Below, piece by piece: positions 25,203-34,144 of a DNA stretch of 64,000 nt (position 1 is the stretch's first letter; each line of letters begins with the position of its first letter). The notes beneath the pieces are model-generated. The model worked only from the letters and a program-made list of their open reading frames with translations. It made no database searches and was not told the DNA's origin. Source of the stretch: Streptomyces sp. CB02959 (GTDB taxonomy: Bacteria; Actinomycetota; Actinomycetes; Streptomycetales; Streptomycetaceae). Location of the stretch: the NCBI RefSeq assembly GCF_002803155.1, contig NZ_NNBP01000037.1:1-64000 (forward strand), read 5' to 3'. The position numbers and the translations under genes were made by a program.

Positions 25203-25640
25203 ATGGACGACCTTGTGCGGTTTCTGTACGCCCGGCTCGATGACGACGCACGGGCGGCGCGCTCGGCACTGGGGCGGGAGTGGCTGTTCGGTGCTGGGTG
25301 GTTGATCGCCGAGGGCCCGCCCGGGGGCGGCGAGCGCCCGCGCGAGGTGTGCGAGATCGCGGACGAGCCGACGGGCCGGTACATCGCGCGGCAGAATCCG
25401 GCGCGGGTGCTGCGCGGCGGCGCGGCTCTGAAGCGGATCGTGGACGAGTACACGGAGACGGCCCGTCGGCGGGACGCGGCCGTCGGCCGGATCAAGGAGC
25501 GCGGGGAGCGGGCGTCCCAGGAGGATCTGGACGCGTGGGACCGCTCCCAGTACCAGGCCGGCATCCTGGAGGGTCCGCTCAGGCTGCTCGCGCTGATGTA
25601 CGCGGACCACCCGGACTACCGGGACACGTGGCGGCCGTAA
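25203..25640 (+). CDS. DUF6221-family protein
   Basis: 145 aa. MDDLVRFLYARLDDDARAAR opens the family, and the closing RLLALMYADHPDYRDTWRP is its hallmark C-terminus. These small soluble helical proteins are common in actinomycete accessory regions and phages; function unknown. The gene starts just after the decayed rbsD, with AGGGAGGGG as ribosome site. Confidence 0.8.
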   Translation: MDDLVRFLYARLDDDARAARSALGREWLFGAGWLIAEGPPGGGERPREVCEIADEPTGRYIARQNPARVLRGGAALKRIVDEYTETARRRDAAVGRIKERGERASQEDLDAWDRSQYQAGILEGPLRLLALMYADHPDYRDTWRP

Positions 25641-25700
25641 TCAACTCCATGGTCGAGCCCGGGTGTTGAGTGCGCGCTCCTCGGGTGTTTGACTTGGCCG

Positions 25701-26510
25701 GTGACCGCCATCGAGGGAGCGAACGCTCTGGACCAGCTCGGACCGGTGCTCAGCCGGCATCCGGTCGACCACCGCAAGCGGTGGGTGAACGCCACCTGGG
25801 CCCTGCTCATCGCCGTGCCCTCCGGCTGGCTGGGCGTGTGGGGCCTGTCCGCCACCAGCGAGGGGTCGGCCCGCAGCAACCGGGCGGTCGGCCTGCTGAT
25901 CGGCCTCGCGCTGGGCGCCGTGTGGGTCGCGGTGACCCAGATCGTCCGGGTGCTGCGCGGCGAGCCCGGGGAATACTTCGAGGTGCGCGAGCGGGGCCTG
26001 GTCCACGCGTCGCGGCGGGGGGCCGCCGGCTGGACCTGGGACCGCGTCACCTCCCTCCACATCGAGGGCAACGCCGTCAACCGCGTCGCGACCCGGCTCG
26101 GCAACGGCTACCGCATCGAGATCGGCTTCGCCGACGGCCGCCGGCTGCGGACGGACGGGCTCGCCGCGTACGCCGCGGACCTCGGGCGCGTGCTGCTGGT
26201 CCGGTGCCCGCAGGTCGCGCTGCGCCCGCGGATCCCCTGGTGGGGCAGGGCGGGCGGATGGCTGCTGGTCTGGGCGGCGCTGTGTGTGCTGGGGATCGTG
26301 GGGGAGATCCTGTACGTCATCGATCATCCTGACCATGAGCGCACGGAACAGACCACCGCCACCATGACCACGGTGACCACTGTGCCGGGCATCAGCGAGA
26401 CGGGTTACGCCCTGCTGACCTTCGGCATGATGGCGTGCTTCATCGCCGCGACCACCTTCGTCGTCCTCTTCGTGCGGGGCCGGGCGTACCGCCGGATGCC
26501 CGCCAGCTGA
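25701..26510 (+). CDS. Membrane protein with PH-like domain
   Basis: 269 aa from GTG 25701 (an ATG-like start at 25689 adds four residues). Two N-terminal TM segments (WALLIAVPSGWLGVWGLSA, AVGLLIGLALGAVWVAVTQI) precede a soluble PH-like region (GEYFEVRERGLVHASRRGAA, VTSLHIEG, YRIEIGFADGRRLRTDGLAA). Two further TMs follow (WLLVWAALCVLGIVGEILYV, LTFGMMACFIAATTFVVLFV). Similar proteins are widespread and uncharacterised in Streptomyces. Confidence 0.65.
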   Translation: MTAIEGANALDQLGPVLSRHPVDHRKRWVNATWALLIAVPSGWLGVWGLSATSEGSARSNRAVGLLIGLALGAVWVAVTQIVRVLRGEPGEYFEVRERGLVHASRRGAAGWTWDRVTSLHIEGNAVNRVATRLGNGYRIEIGFADGRRLRTDGLAAYAADLGRVLLVRCPQVALRPRIPWWGRAGGWLLVWAALCVLGIVGEILYVIDHPDHERTEQTTATMTTVTTVPGISETGYALLTFGMMACFIAATTFVVLFVRGRAYRRMPAS

Positions 26511-26612
26511 GCCGGGCCGCCTTCGCCCCCCTTCGGCAACAACGGCTCCAGCACCGCCCACTGCTCGTCCGTGAGATCTCCCCGCCACTCGTGTCCGGCG
26601 CAGTGTCGTCCG
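26511..26612 (-). pseudogene. IS5-family transposase N-terminal fragment
   Basis: The minus strand encodes HEWRGDLTDEQWAVLEPLLP-KGGEGGP, the conserved start of IS5-type transposases (xDLTDxQWxxLEPLLP). Only about 30 codons remain, abutting the stop of the membrane-protein gene. Confidence 0.65.
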
Positions 26613-26921
26613 GAGCGGCGGCGCCGGGGAGACGCCGTACATGGGGGCCGGCGGGGCCGCGGATGGGATCGGCGGCGGGTCGGTCAGGCCCAGGTCGACC
26701 TGAGAGCCAAGGTCGGCGGCGCCGGGCGCCCCGCGCGCAACGGGTGGCGCCTAAGGGCTGTCCCGTTACTGACCTCTACTGACCTCTACTGACCTCCGAT
26801 ATGGCTGCTCGGTTCTGCCAACGGTCGGCCACCAGAATGATGGAGAGGTAGCTCTCGTGGGGGATCGTGATCGTGCGTGTGGCCGACGCACTGCCGTTGA
26901 GGTTCAGGCGACGGTGGGGTC

Positions 26922-27452
26922 ATGCCGATCACACGTCTCGCCCTTCCGCTCGGCGACACCGAGCGCCCCATCCCCGCCTGGGCCCTCAGGCTCGCCAAGG
27001 CCCTCCCGTTCATCGTGCTGCCGCACTGCCTGTGGCGGCTCCCGTTCGCCGTCGGCTTCGCGATGGGCACGATCGATCCGCACCGCCCGCCCATGCCCTG
27101 GTGGGCGCCGGGCTATGTCGTCGGGCTCAGCGTGCTCACCGAGGCGCTGTGCCTGCTGACCACCGGGCTGGTGGCCGGCTGGGGCGAGGTGTTCCCCCGC
27201 TGGATACCGTTCATCGGTGGCCGTCGCGTGCCGCCGCTCGCCGCCGTGATCCCGGCGGTCCTGGGCGGGCTGATCCTGGTGGCGCTGTTCGACCAGTACC
27301 CGCTCGCCTGGGCGGGAGCCATCCCCGAAGTGGGATACAGCAACGGCTGGTGGATGGCTCTGGCCCGGGTCTGCGTCAGCCCGGCGATGCTGTGGGGGCC
27401 GATCGTGCTGGCCCTGGCCTGGGCCTACTACCGGCGGCGCCGACCTGCCTGA
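26922..27452 (+). CDS. Four-TM membrane protein
   Basis: 176 aa from ATG 26922. Hydrophobic segments include KALPFIVLPHCLWRLPFAVG, GYVVGLSVLTEALCLLTTGL, PPLAAVIPAVLGGLILVALF and MLWGPIVLALAWAYY. No enzyme motif. Similar small integral membrane proteins are common and uncharacterised in Streptomyces. It sits between the two 13-nt inverted repeats described at 26754-28165. Confidence 0.65.
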   Translation: MPITRLALPLGDTERPIPAWALRLAKALPFIVLPHCLWRLPFAVGFAMGTIDPHRPPMPWWAPGYVVGLSVLTEALCLLTTGLVAGWGEVFPRWIPFIGGRRVPPLAAVIPAVLGGLILVALFDQYPLAWAGAIPEVGYSNGWWMALARVCVSPAMLWGPIVLALAWAYYRRRRPA

Positions 27453-27590
27453 TGGGTTCGCCGGTCCAGACCGTCCGAGCCCGGATGGCTCCGTCCACGC
27501 GGCGAACACAGCGCCAGACAGCATGATTCGCCGAGGCACAGCGGCCGTGAGCGCCCAGCCCCCGGCAAAGGAGGGTGAGATGACCTCGCG

Positions 27591-28135
27591 GTGGCTGGTG
27601 TGCTCACGGCGTCGGAGCCGTCCTGGATAGCCCCGTTCACCGGGCTGAGCCCGCGCGACTTCCGCAAGTTGATCACGATGCTGCGTCGCGAGGGCGCCGA
27701 CACGGTGCGTCCGGGCCGGCGGTGGAGCCTCTCCTTGGAGGACCGGTTCTGCTCGTCTCGGCCTACTGGCGCACGAACCTGACTCTGCGGCAGCTCGCGC
27801 CGCTATTCGGGGTCTCCAAGTCGGCGGCCGACCGGATCATCGACCACGTCGGCCCGCTGATGGTGCTCAAGCCTCGGCAGCGGTTCCGCAAGGACACCGT
27901 GCTGATCGTCGACGGCACCCTGGTCCCTACCCGCGACCACGCCGTCGCCGAGCAGTACAAGAACTGCCGGTACTCCACCAACCACCAGGTCGTCATCGAT
28001 GCCCACAGCCGCCTCGTCGTGGCGATCGGCAAACCCGTCCCGGGCAACCACCCATCCCGGGCAACCGGAACGACTGCAAGGCATGGGCAGAGTCCGGCGC
28101 CAAGGCGGACGAAGGCCAGTCGACCCTGTCCTGGT
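27591..28135 (+). pseudogene. IS5-family (IS1647-like) transposase, 3'-truncated
   Basis: VLTASEPSWIAPFTGLSPRD opens the HTH/N-terminal domain. After a shift near 27750 the frame continues LLVSAYWRTNLTLRQLAPLF, GVSKSAADRIIDHVGP, DTVLIVDGTLVPTRDHAVAE (first catalytic Asp) and STNHQVVIDAHSRLVVAIGK. At 28038 an 11-bp repeat CCCGGGCAACC is duplicated, breaking NRNDCKAW. The remaining half, including the last Asp/Glu, is missing. Confidence 0.75.
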
Positions 28136-28515
28136 CTGCTCAAAGATCAATTACGGGACAGCCCTGAGGCAGTCTCGTTTGGGCCAACAGAGCGGCTACA
28201 CAGCACTGCTGTGTGCTGCTTCGCCCGAGTGCATCAGTGCGGGGTTCCGACTTCCGGAGCCCCGCACCACTTGGTCGGAGGCAAGGCGCCAGACGCTGAA
28301 CGGCAAGTCCGCGGGACCGTGCCCGCGACCGCGCCCGCCGCGCGTCCATCGCCGCGTGGAACGCGGCCCTGCCTCCTGGGCGTTCAGGCTCTCGTCGCCT
28401 CGGCGTACAGCTCGCGGTACGGCCGCGCCAGGATGCTCTCGGCGCGTCCAGCCGGCGCAGTCCCGCGAAACGAGTTGACGGGCGCCCTGAAGGAGCCGGG
28501 GCGTGCAGCGCTCCC

Positions 28516-29496
28516 CTATGACCGCAACGTCTCCGAAGGCGACTCCCCGAACTGTTGGCGGTACGCGAGTGAGAAGCGGCCCGGGTGCAGGAAGCCCCAG
28601 CGGGAGGCGACGGCGGTCACGGTCGCGGAACCCGGGTCGGAGGCCAGGAGTTCCTTGCGGACACGGTCCAGGCGGACCTCGCGCAGATACGCGAGCGGTG
28701 TTGTGGAGAGGTGCCGGCGGAAACCCTCCTGAAGGGCCCGCACGCCGACGCCCACGCATTCGGCGATCTCCGCGACCGTGAGCGGCTCGGCGGCGTGTTC
28801 CTCGATGACCTCCATGGCGCGGCGGACCGCGAGCGGCGCGACGCGCGGCTGCTCGCCGAGCAGCGCCGACGTGTAGTTGTTGGGCTGGGCCATCAACAGC
28901 TGGGTCATGAGCAGCGATTCAAGCTGTTTTGTCACGAGGGGCTGGCTTGTCATCCCAGCAGGACCCTCCGCCTCCCGGCGCATGAGGTCGACGATGTTGA
29001 GCCAGGACCGGGAGCCCGGCGTGGTGAGGTTCATGCCGAGCGAGAAGAAGATCGGGCGGCGCACGGCGCGACCGAGCAAACTGCCCAGGTGCGATTCGAG
29101 CGACGATCGGTCGAGCCACACGATCAGCTGCGGATTGCCGTCACCCCAGCGCATGTCCAACTTTCCGGTCGGGGAGGGGACAGAAGCGAGTTCCGGGGAG
29201 GAAATTATCTCCTCGCGGCCGCAGGTTATTTCGGCGTAACCGGCAAGCGGGATCTGGACGAGGAAAAAGCTCTCCAGATCGCCCGGTGTGATCCGGACTT
29301 CCGTTCCGTAATCGAGGTAGTAGAGACCTGTCCGATCGAAGGGTGCACCGTGCAGCCGGGCGTCGAGCGTCGCCGACCGCCGCACGATGCGCAGCTCATG
29401 CGGACAGAAGGCGCGGCCGACCTCGGCCCGCGCCTCCCAAATGTCCGTTGTATGGAACCGCTGGTGATTTGCGAGGGGGGACTTGTCAGCGGGCAT
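28516..29496 (-). CDS. AraC-family regulator of the styrene-monooxygenase-like locus
   Basis: 326 aa from ATG 29496 (open frame to 29625 without a better site). The N-terminal sensor is the AraC_binding_2-like domain (LYYLDYGTEVRITPGDLESF, IPLAGYAEITCGREEI, SRSWLNIVDLMRREAEGPAG). The C-terminal double HTH (EPLTVAEIAECVGVGVRALQ and ATVTAVASRWGFLHPGRFSL, YRQQFGESPSETLR) is canonical. It is divergent from styA1, as in Rhodococcus loci that carry StyA1/StyA2B. It probably activates them in response to an aromatic inducer, by inference. Confidence 0.8.
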   Translation of the reverse strand: MPADKSPLANHQRFHTTDIWEARAEVGRAFCPHELRIVRRSATLDARLHGAPFDRTGLYYLDYGTEVRITPGDLESFFLVQIPLAGYAEITCGREEIISSPELASVPSPTGKLDMRWGDGNPQLIVWLDRSSLESHLGSLLGRAVRRPIFFSLGMNLTTPGSRSWLNIVDLMRREAEGPAGMTSQPLVTKQLESLLMTQLLMAQPNNYTSALLGEQPRVAPLAVRRAMEVIEEHAAEPLTVAEIAECVGVGVRALQEGFRRHLSTTPLAYLREVRLDRVRKELLASDPGSATVTAVASRWGFLHPGRFSLAYRQQFGESPSETLRS

Positions 29497-30026
29497 GTGA
29501 ACCTCCACCGCCGAGATGCGCGATCGGGACAGCAACCCGCGTGATCCGGATAGCGGAGGTGATCTTGCCATACCAAGATTGACACCTGACCGCCGCGGAC
29601 CCGAGAGAATCCTGGGAATCAACAATGCAGGGAGTGCAGGGCCGGACTGCGCTCGTCAGAGGCGGAGTCACGCCCGGCGGACAGTCCCCTCGCATGCGCG
29701 CTGCGCGTATTACGCGGGACCGACGCGGCGAGGGCCGCCAAGGCCGTACCCCCGTACGTCGCGGCACCCTTGCCTCTGCTGCCCCGGCTCGCCGGTTCGG
29801 CCGGGCCCCTCTAGCCGGCCGGGTTACCCGGGGGCCCTCCCCCCGGTCCTACGGGTGACCCGGCCTACCGCGGCTGCCCGCCGGCCCCCCTCCGGCGGGC
29901 AGCCGCATTCCACGCAACCGCCGCCCACGCGTTGACGCCGCCACGTGCCGAAACGCTTGCACAGCGCACCGCGCTGCACGGCACCGCTCAAAAACCGCAC
30001 ACCCCGAACCCCCGGAGGACCCCCGC
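29497..30026. promoter_or_regulatory. Divergent AraC/styA1 control region with two hairpins
   Basis: 530 bases with no gene. Near styA1 there are two consecutive inverted repeats: GGCCGGGTTACCCG (29817-29830) with CGGGTGACCCGGCC (29852-29865; one mismatch), and a perfect 15-bp stem GCGGCTGCCCGCCGG (29870-29884) with 29892-29906. They lie about 120-210 nt before the styA1 start, so they could be a leader terminator/attenuator, or the terminator of a lost gene. Confidence 0.55.
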
Positions 30027-31247
30027 ATGCGCAAGATCACCATCGTCGGAGCCGGCCAGGCCGGGCTCCAGCTCGGCATCGGGCTGATCGAACACGGTTT
30101 TGACGTCACCATCGTGTCCAACCGCACCCCGGACCAGATCCGCCAGGGCCGGGTCATGTCCAGCCAGGCCATGTTCGGCACCGCGCTGGCCCACGAGCGC
30201 AACCTCGGTCTCGACTTCTGGGGCGACGCCTGCCCGTCGATTGCGGGTCTCGGCGTGAGCATCGCCGACGGCCAGGGCGGCCGGGCGCTCTCCTTCGACG
30301 CCCGCCTTGAAGCCACCGCCCGCTCGATCGACCAGCGCGTGAAAATGCCACTCTGGATGGGCGAGTTCGCGCGCCGCGGAGGCCATCTGGAACTCTGCGA
30401 GGCCGGCATCGAGGACCTGGAGCGCTACGCCGCCGAGTCCGACCTGGTGATCGTCGCGGCCGGCAAGGGCGAGATCGCGGGGCTGTTCGAGCGGGACGCC
30501 ATGCGTTCCCCGTACGACGCTCCGCAGCGCGCGCTGGCCCTGGCGTACGTCACCGGCATGGCAGCGCTGCCCGACCGCCCCGGCGTCAGCTTCAACGTCA
30601 TCCCCGGTGTGGGTGAGTACTTCACCATGCCCAGCCTCACCACCAGCGGCCCCTGCGACATCATGTTCTTCGAGGGCATCCCGGGTGGCCCGCTCGACTG
30701 CTTCGACGGGCTCGCCCCCGACCAGCAGCTGGCGAAGTTCCAGGAGCTGCTGCGGACGTACGTTCCGTGGGAGGCCGAGCGCTGCACCGATGTCGCGCTC
30801 ACCGACTGGAACGGCACCCTCGCGGGCCGCTTCGCGCCGGCCGTCCGCAAGCCCGTCGCCACGCTGCCCTCCGGCGCGCAGGTGCTCGGCCTCGCCGACG
30901 TCGTCGTCCTCAACGACCCGATCACCGGCCAGGGATCCAACAACGCCTCGAAGTGCGCGGCCTCCTACCTCGCCACCATCCTGGACCACGGCGAGCGCCC
31001 GTACGACGCCGCGTTCATGGAGCTGGCCTTCGGCCGCTTCTGGGACAACGCGCAGTCCGCCACGGCCTGGACCAACGCGATGCTCGGCGCCCCGCCGCAG
31101 CACGTCCTGGAGATCTTCGGCGCGGCGAGCGCCAACTCCCGTATCGCTGCCCGCTTCGTCAACGGATTCGACGACCCGCGCGACTTGCTTCGCTGGTTCA
31201 TGGACCCGGTCGCCGCGAAGAACTATCTGACGGAGGTCGGTGCCTGA
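30027..31247 (+). CDS. styA1: Styrene monooxygenase-type flavoprotein (StyA1)
   Basis: 406 aa, ATG 30027 with CGGAGGACCC as ribosome site. Single-component oxygenase of group E flavoprotein monooxygenases. ITIVGAGQAGLQLGIGLIEH is the FAD dinucleotide fold; QGRVMSSQAMFGTAL and PGVGEYFTMPSLTTSGPCDI are family signatures; VVVLNDPITGQGSNNASK is the C-terminal FAD-binding block. Such enzymes use FADH2 from a separate reductase to epoxidise styrene or oxidise indole. No stand-alone StyB follows; the reductase is fused to the next gene. Intact. Confidence 0.88.
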   Translation: MRKITIVGAGQAGLQLGIGLIEHGFDVTIVSNRTPDQIRQGRVMSSQAMFGTALAHERNLGLDFWGDACPSIAGLGVSIADGQGGRALSFDARLEATARSIDQRVKMPLWMGEFARRGGHLELCEAGIEDLERYAAESDLVIVAAGKGEIAGLFERDAMRSPYDAPQRALALAYVTGMAALPDRPGVSFNVIPGVGEYFTMPSLTTSGPCDIMFFEGIPGGPLDCFDGLAPDQQLAKFQELLRTYVPWEAERCTDVALTDWNGTLAGRFAPAVRKPVATLPSGAQVLGLADVVVLNDPITGQGSNNASKCAASYLATILDHGERPYDAAFMELAFGRFWDNAQSATAWTNAMLGAPPQHVLEIFGAASANSRIAARFVNGFDDPRDLLRWFMDPVAAKNYLTEVGA

Positions 31248-31328
31248 ACGGCTGCCGTCAAGAGCGGACACACACCAACTGACGCTACGTCAGCGCCAGC
31301 AACGTAAACGAGAGCAGGACAGCAGGAC

Positions 31329-33053
31329 ATGAGAAGGATCGCGGTGATCGGAGCCGGGCAGGCGGGTGCCCAACTCGCTCTGGGGCTCCAGGCGCACGGC
31401 TATGACGTCAGCCTGGTCACCGACCGCTCCCCCGACGAGATACGCCGCGGCCCGGTCATGTCCAGTCAGTGCATGTTCGACACCGCGCTGCAGAGCGAGC
31501 GCGAACTCGGCCTGCACCACTGGGAGGACCAGGCCCCGGACATCTCCGGCATCGCGTTCTCTCTCATCGGTCCGCACGGCTCTCCGGACGTCTCCTGGCG
31601 CGCGCCGCTGGAGGGCCCTGCCCACTCCATCGACCAGCGGGTCAAGTGTGCCGCCTGGATCGAGCAGTTCGCGGACGGCGGCCGCGGCGAGATCGTGCTG
31701 CACGAGGCGGGCGTCAACGACCTCGAGTGGTACGCGCGTACGCACGATCTCGTCGTGGTCTCCACGGGCAAGGGCGAGCTGAGCCAACTCTTCCCGCGCA
31801 ACTCCGAACTCTCCCCGTACGACCGGCCGCGCCGTGCGCTGGCCCTGACGTACGTCACGGGAACGGCACCGCGGGAGGGGGAGGACGCCGTCCACTACCG
31901 CCTGGTCCCCGGCGTCGGCGAATACTTCTCCTTCCCGGCCCTCACCACCACCGGACCCTGCGACATCATGGTCTTCGAAGGCGTCCCCGGCGGCCCGATG
32001 GACTGCTGGGACGACATCCGCACGCCTGAAGGCCACCTCACCCGCTCACTGGAACTCCTCCACCGGTTCTTCCCCGACGAATACGAGCGCCACCGGCACT
32101 CCCGACTCACCGACAGCGGCGGCGTGTTGCGCGGCAGGCTCACTCCGACCGTCCGGCACCCCGTCGCCCGCCTGGCCTCCGGCCGGCACGTCCTCGGCAT
32201 GGCCGACGCCGTCGTCCTCAACGATCCGATCACCGGCCAGGGTTCGAACAACGCGGCCCAGGCCGCGACCCACTACCTCGACAGCATCCTCCGCCACGGC
32301 ACCGCCGAATTCACTCCGCAGTGGATGCAGCGCACCTTCGACAACTTCTGGCGCGGCTGGGCTCAATGGGCCGTCGGCTGGACCAACTCCTTCCTGACCG
32401 AGCTGAGTCCCCACCACCGCGACCTCCTGACCGCGGCGGCCGAAATCCCCTCGGTCGCCGGCGCCCTCGCCGCCGGATTCGACGACCCGCGCACCCTCTA
32501 CCGCTGGTGGTTCGAGGAGGCCGAGGCGCACCGCTTCCTCGCCGAGAAGCGCGCCCAGCACGCCGCCCGCTTCGACGGCCGCGAACTGCGCCGCGCACTG
32601 GGCCAGTACGCCACCGGTGTGACCGTGGTGACGGCCCGCGCCCCCGACGGCCGCAACGTCGGCATGACCGCGAACTCCTTCACCTCCGTCTCGTTGAACC
32701 CGCCCCTCGTCCTGTGGTGCCCCGGCAAGAACGCCCCGAGCCTCCCGGACTTCACCGACGCCTCGCACTTCGCCGTCCACATACTGGCCGCCGACCAGCA
32801 CCACCTGTCCCGCCAGTTCGCCACCCCGGCCGACGACAAATTCCGCGACACCCCCACCACCCCCGGCATCGCCGGCACCCCCCTCCTGGACGGCGCGGTC
32901 GCCCGCTTCCAATGCCGCACCGTCCAACGCCTCGACGCCGGCGACCACATCATCTTCCTCGGCGAGGTCGAACAGTACGAGGCCGACGGCGGTACCCCTC
33001 TGGTGTTCCACTCGGGGTACTACCAGGTGGCGACGAAGCATCCCGATCTGTGA
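31329..33053 (+). CDS. styA2B: Self-sufficient styrene monooxygenase fused to flavin reductase (StyA2B)
   Basis: 574 aa. Residues 1-410 are a second StyA copy (IAVIGAGQAGAQLALGLQAH, GPVMSSQCMFDTAL, VVLNDPITGQGSNNAAQAAT). Residues about 420-574 are a flavin-reductase (FMN_red-like, StyB/HpaC type) domain: LRRALGQYATGVTVVTARAP, NVGMTANSFTSVSLNPPLVL and SHFAVHILAADQHHLSRQFA, ending YYQVATKHPDL. This is the StyA2B architecture described from Rhodococcus opacus 1CP. The reductase domain can supply FADH2 to itself and probably to StyA1, 81 nt upstream in the same operon. Confidence 0.9.
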   Translation: MRRIAVIGAGQAGAQLALGLQAHGYDVSLVTDRSPDEIRRGPVMSSQCMFDTALQSERELGLHHWEDQAPDISGIAFSLIGPHGSPDVSWRAPLEGPAHSIDQRVKCAAWIEQFADGGRGEIVLHEAGVNDLEWYARTHDLVVVSTGKGELSQLFPRNSELSPYDRPRRALALTYVTGTAPREGEDAVHYRLVPGVGEYFSFPALTTTGPCDIMVFEGVPGGPMDCWDDIRTPEGHLTRSLELLHRFFPDEYERHRHSRLTDSGGVLRGRLTPTVRHPVARLASGRHVLGMADAVVLNDPITGQGSNNAAQAATHYLDSILRHGTAEFTPQWMQRTFDNFWRGWAQWAVGWTNSFLTELSPHHRDLLTAAAEIPSVAGALAAGFDDPRTLYRWWFEEAEAHRFLAEKRAQHAARFDGRELRRALGQYATGVTVVTARAPDGRNVGMTANSFTSVSLNPPLVLWCPGKNAPSLPDFTDASHFAVHILAADQHHLSRQFATPADDKFRDTPTTPGIAGTPLLDGAVARFQCRTVQRLDAGDHIIFLGEVEQYEADGGTPLVFHSGYYQVATKHPDL

Positions 33054-33149
33054 ACGCGAATTGCCTACTGGCCTGGCACCATCCGGCTCACGCAGGACGC
33101 CGGGGCTGAGCCGCACACAGGTGACCGACTGGTCACACTTCGGGGTCGA

Positions 33150-33365
33150 GAGCTGCACAGGTTCCCGATGGGGCCGACATTGGCGCCGGCTGCCGCCAGT
33201 GTTCGGACCGTGCCGGCATACGGTCTACCGACTCCTTGCCCAGTGGAGCCGTCAGCGGGACCGGGCCCGGCTTCACCGTGTCGTCCTCGATGAACTCGGC
33301 GCCCGCGGCGAACCGGACTGGTCGCGGTGGGCGATCGACCTGGTCAGCATCCGGGCCGCAAAAGG
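33150..33365 (+). pseudogene. IS5-family transposase fragment
   Basis: GRHWRRLPPVFGPCRHTVYR, LLAQWSRQRDRARLHRVVLD, ELGARGEPDWSRWAIDLVSI-RAAKGG resembles the N-terminal to first-Asp section of IS5-type transposases (family form DSxSxRAxKGG). Start and remainder missing. Confidence 0.65.
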
Positions 33366-33441
33366 GGGCCTTCCACAGTGAACCGCACCTCGGGTGGCGT
33401 TACGACATGCTCAGTACTGCTTGCGCGTCACGGCCGTTCAT

Positions 33442-33615
33442 TCAGGGCTCAAGAAGATCCTTTCCCTTCTCTACGGTCTTACGTGCCCGCCCCTGAGCCT
33501 TTTCAGCCTTGCCCTTCAGTTCGAGATCCTTGTCGCCGGTGATCTTTCCGGCAGTTTCCTTGGTCTTTCCCTCTGCCGTCTTGGCCACGCCCTTGGCCTT
33601 CTTGCTGATGCTCAT
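33442..33615 (-). CDS. CsbD-family stress protein
   Basis: 57 aa from ATG 33615 with an AAGGAG site. MSISKKAKGVAKTAEGKTKE, TAGKITGDKDLELKGKAEKA, QGRARKTVEKGKDLLEP shows the CsbD pattern: Lys/Glu-rich helices with G-x-x-x-x-x-G spacing. General-stress, sigma-B-type regulated in relatives. Downstream of the gas-vesicle cluster on the same strand but probably separate. Confidence 0.85.
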   Translation of the reverse strand: MSISKKAKGVAKTAEGKTKETAGKITGDKDLELKGKAEKAQGRARKTVEKGKDLLEP

Positions 33616-33736
33616 AGCGCACTCCTTGCGGGGCTCGGTCGACCCGCAGCGGTTCGGCCGCTCTCCCACAGAGCCCTGCGGGAGACATGTGTAAATTGTG
33701 CCACTTGTTCGATCTGGTGCACAGGGCGTCCCGGGC

Positions 33737-34144
33737 CTATTCGGATGGTGGGAGAAGAGTGCCGAGCGGCCCGAGATCGAGGTTCAAGTCTTGGAGCGAC
33801 AGGTCGTACTGGGCGCAGAGTTCGATCATGCGGGAGTGGAGGAGCATCAGCGTCGTTCCCAGGCGTTCTTCCTGTTCTTCCGTGAGGTTCCCGGCGTCGA
33901 CGCGCTGCAGTGCCTGGCGCTCCATGAGCTGCCGTAGGAGTTCGACGAGTGTGAGGACGAGTTTGATCAGGTCCCGTTCCACGGTGTCCGGGCCGGTGGT
34001 GATCCTGTGCGGCACAGGCTGAGCTGGGGCGTTGTGAGGGCGCCTGAGTTCGTGGGGTGCGGCTGGTAGCAGGCGGAATGCCCGGGCCGCCGCATCGGCG
34101 ACCTCGCCGAAGCGGTCCTTGGCTCTGCCGCCTTCAGGAGTCAT
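33737..34144 (-). CDS. gvpK: Gas vesicle protein GvpK
   Basis: 135 aa. DTVERDLIKLVLTLVELLRQ, LMERQALQRVDAGNLTEEQE, ERLGTTLMLLHSRMIELCAQ and the closing LSLQDLNLDLGPLG are GvpK signatures. It is an accessory protein needed for vesicle assembly. Last gene of the cluster; its start overlaps the end of gvpS by 11 nt. Confidence 0.92.
   Translation of the reverse strand: MTPEGGRAKDRFGEVADAAARAFRLLPAAPHELRRPHNAPAQPVPHRITTGPDTVERDLIKLVLTLVELLRQLMERQALQRVDAGNLTEEQEERLGTTLMLLHSRMIELCAQYDLSLQDLNLDLGPLGTLLPPSE

Larger units (their letters stand above)
26754..28165. mobile_element. Inverted-repeat-bounded segment (IS with passenger?)
   Basis: AGGGCTGTCCCGT at 26754-26766 and its exact inverse ACGGGACAGCCCT at 28153-28165 flank 1.4 kb. 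The segment holds a membrane protein (26922..27452) and a decayed IS5-type transposase (27591..28135). The 13-nt repeat matches the kind of terminus seen on Streptomyces IS5/IS1647-like elements. Tandem TGACCTCTAC repeats adjoin the left end. It may be an IS that captured a gene, or two unrelated scars. Confidence 0.5.
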
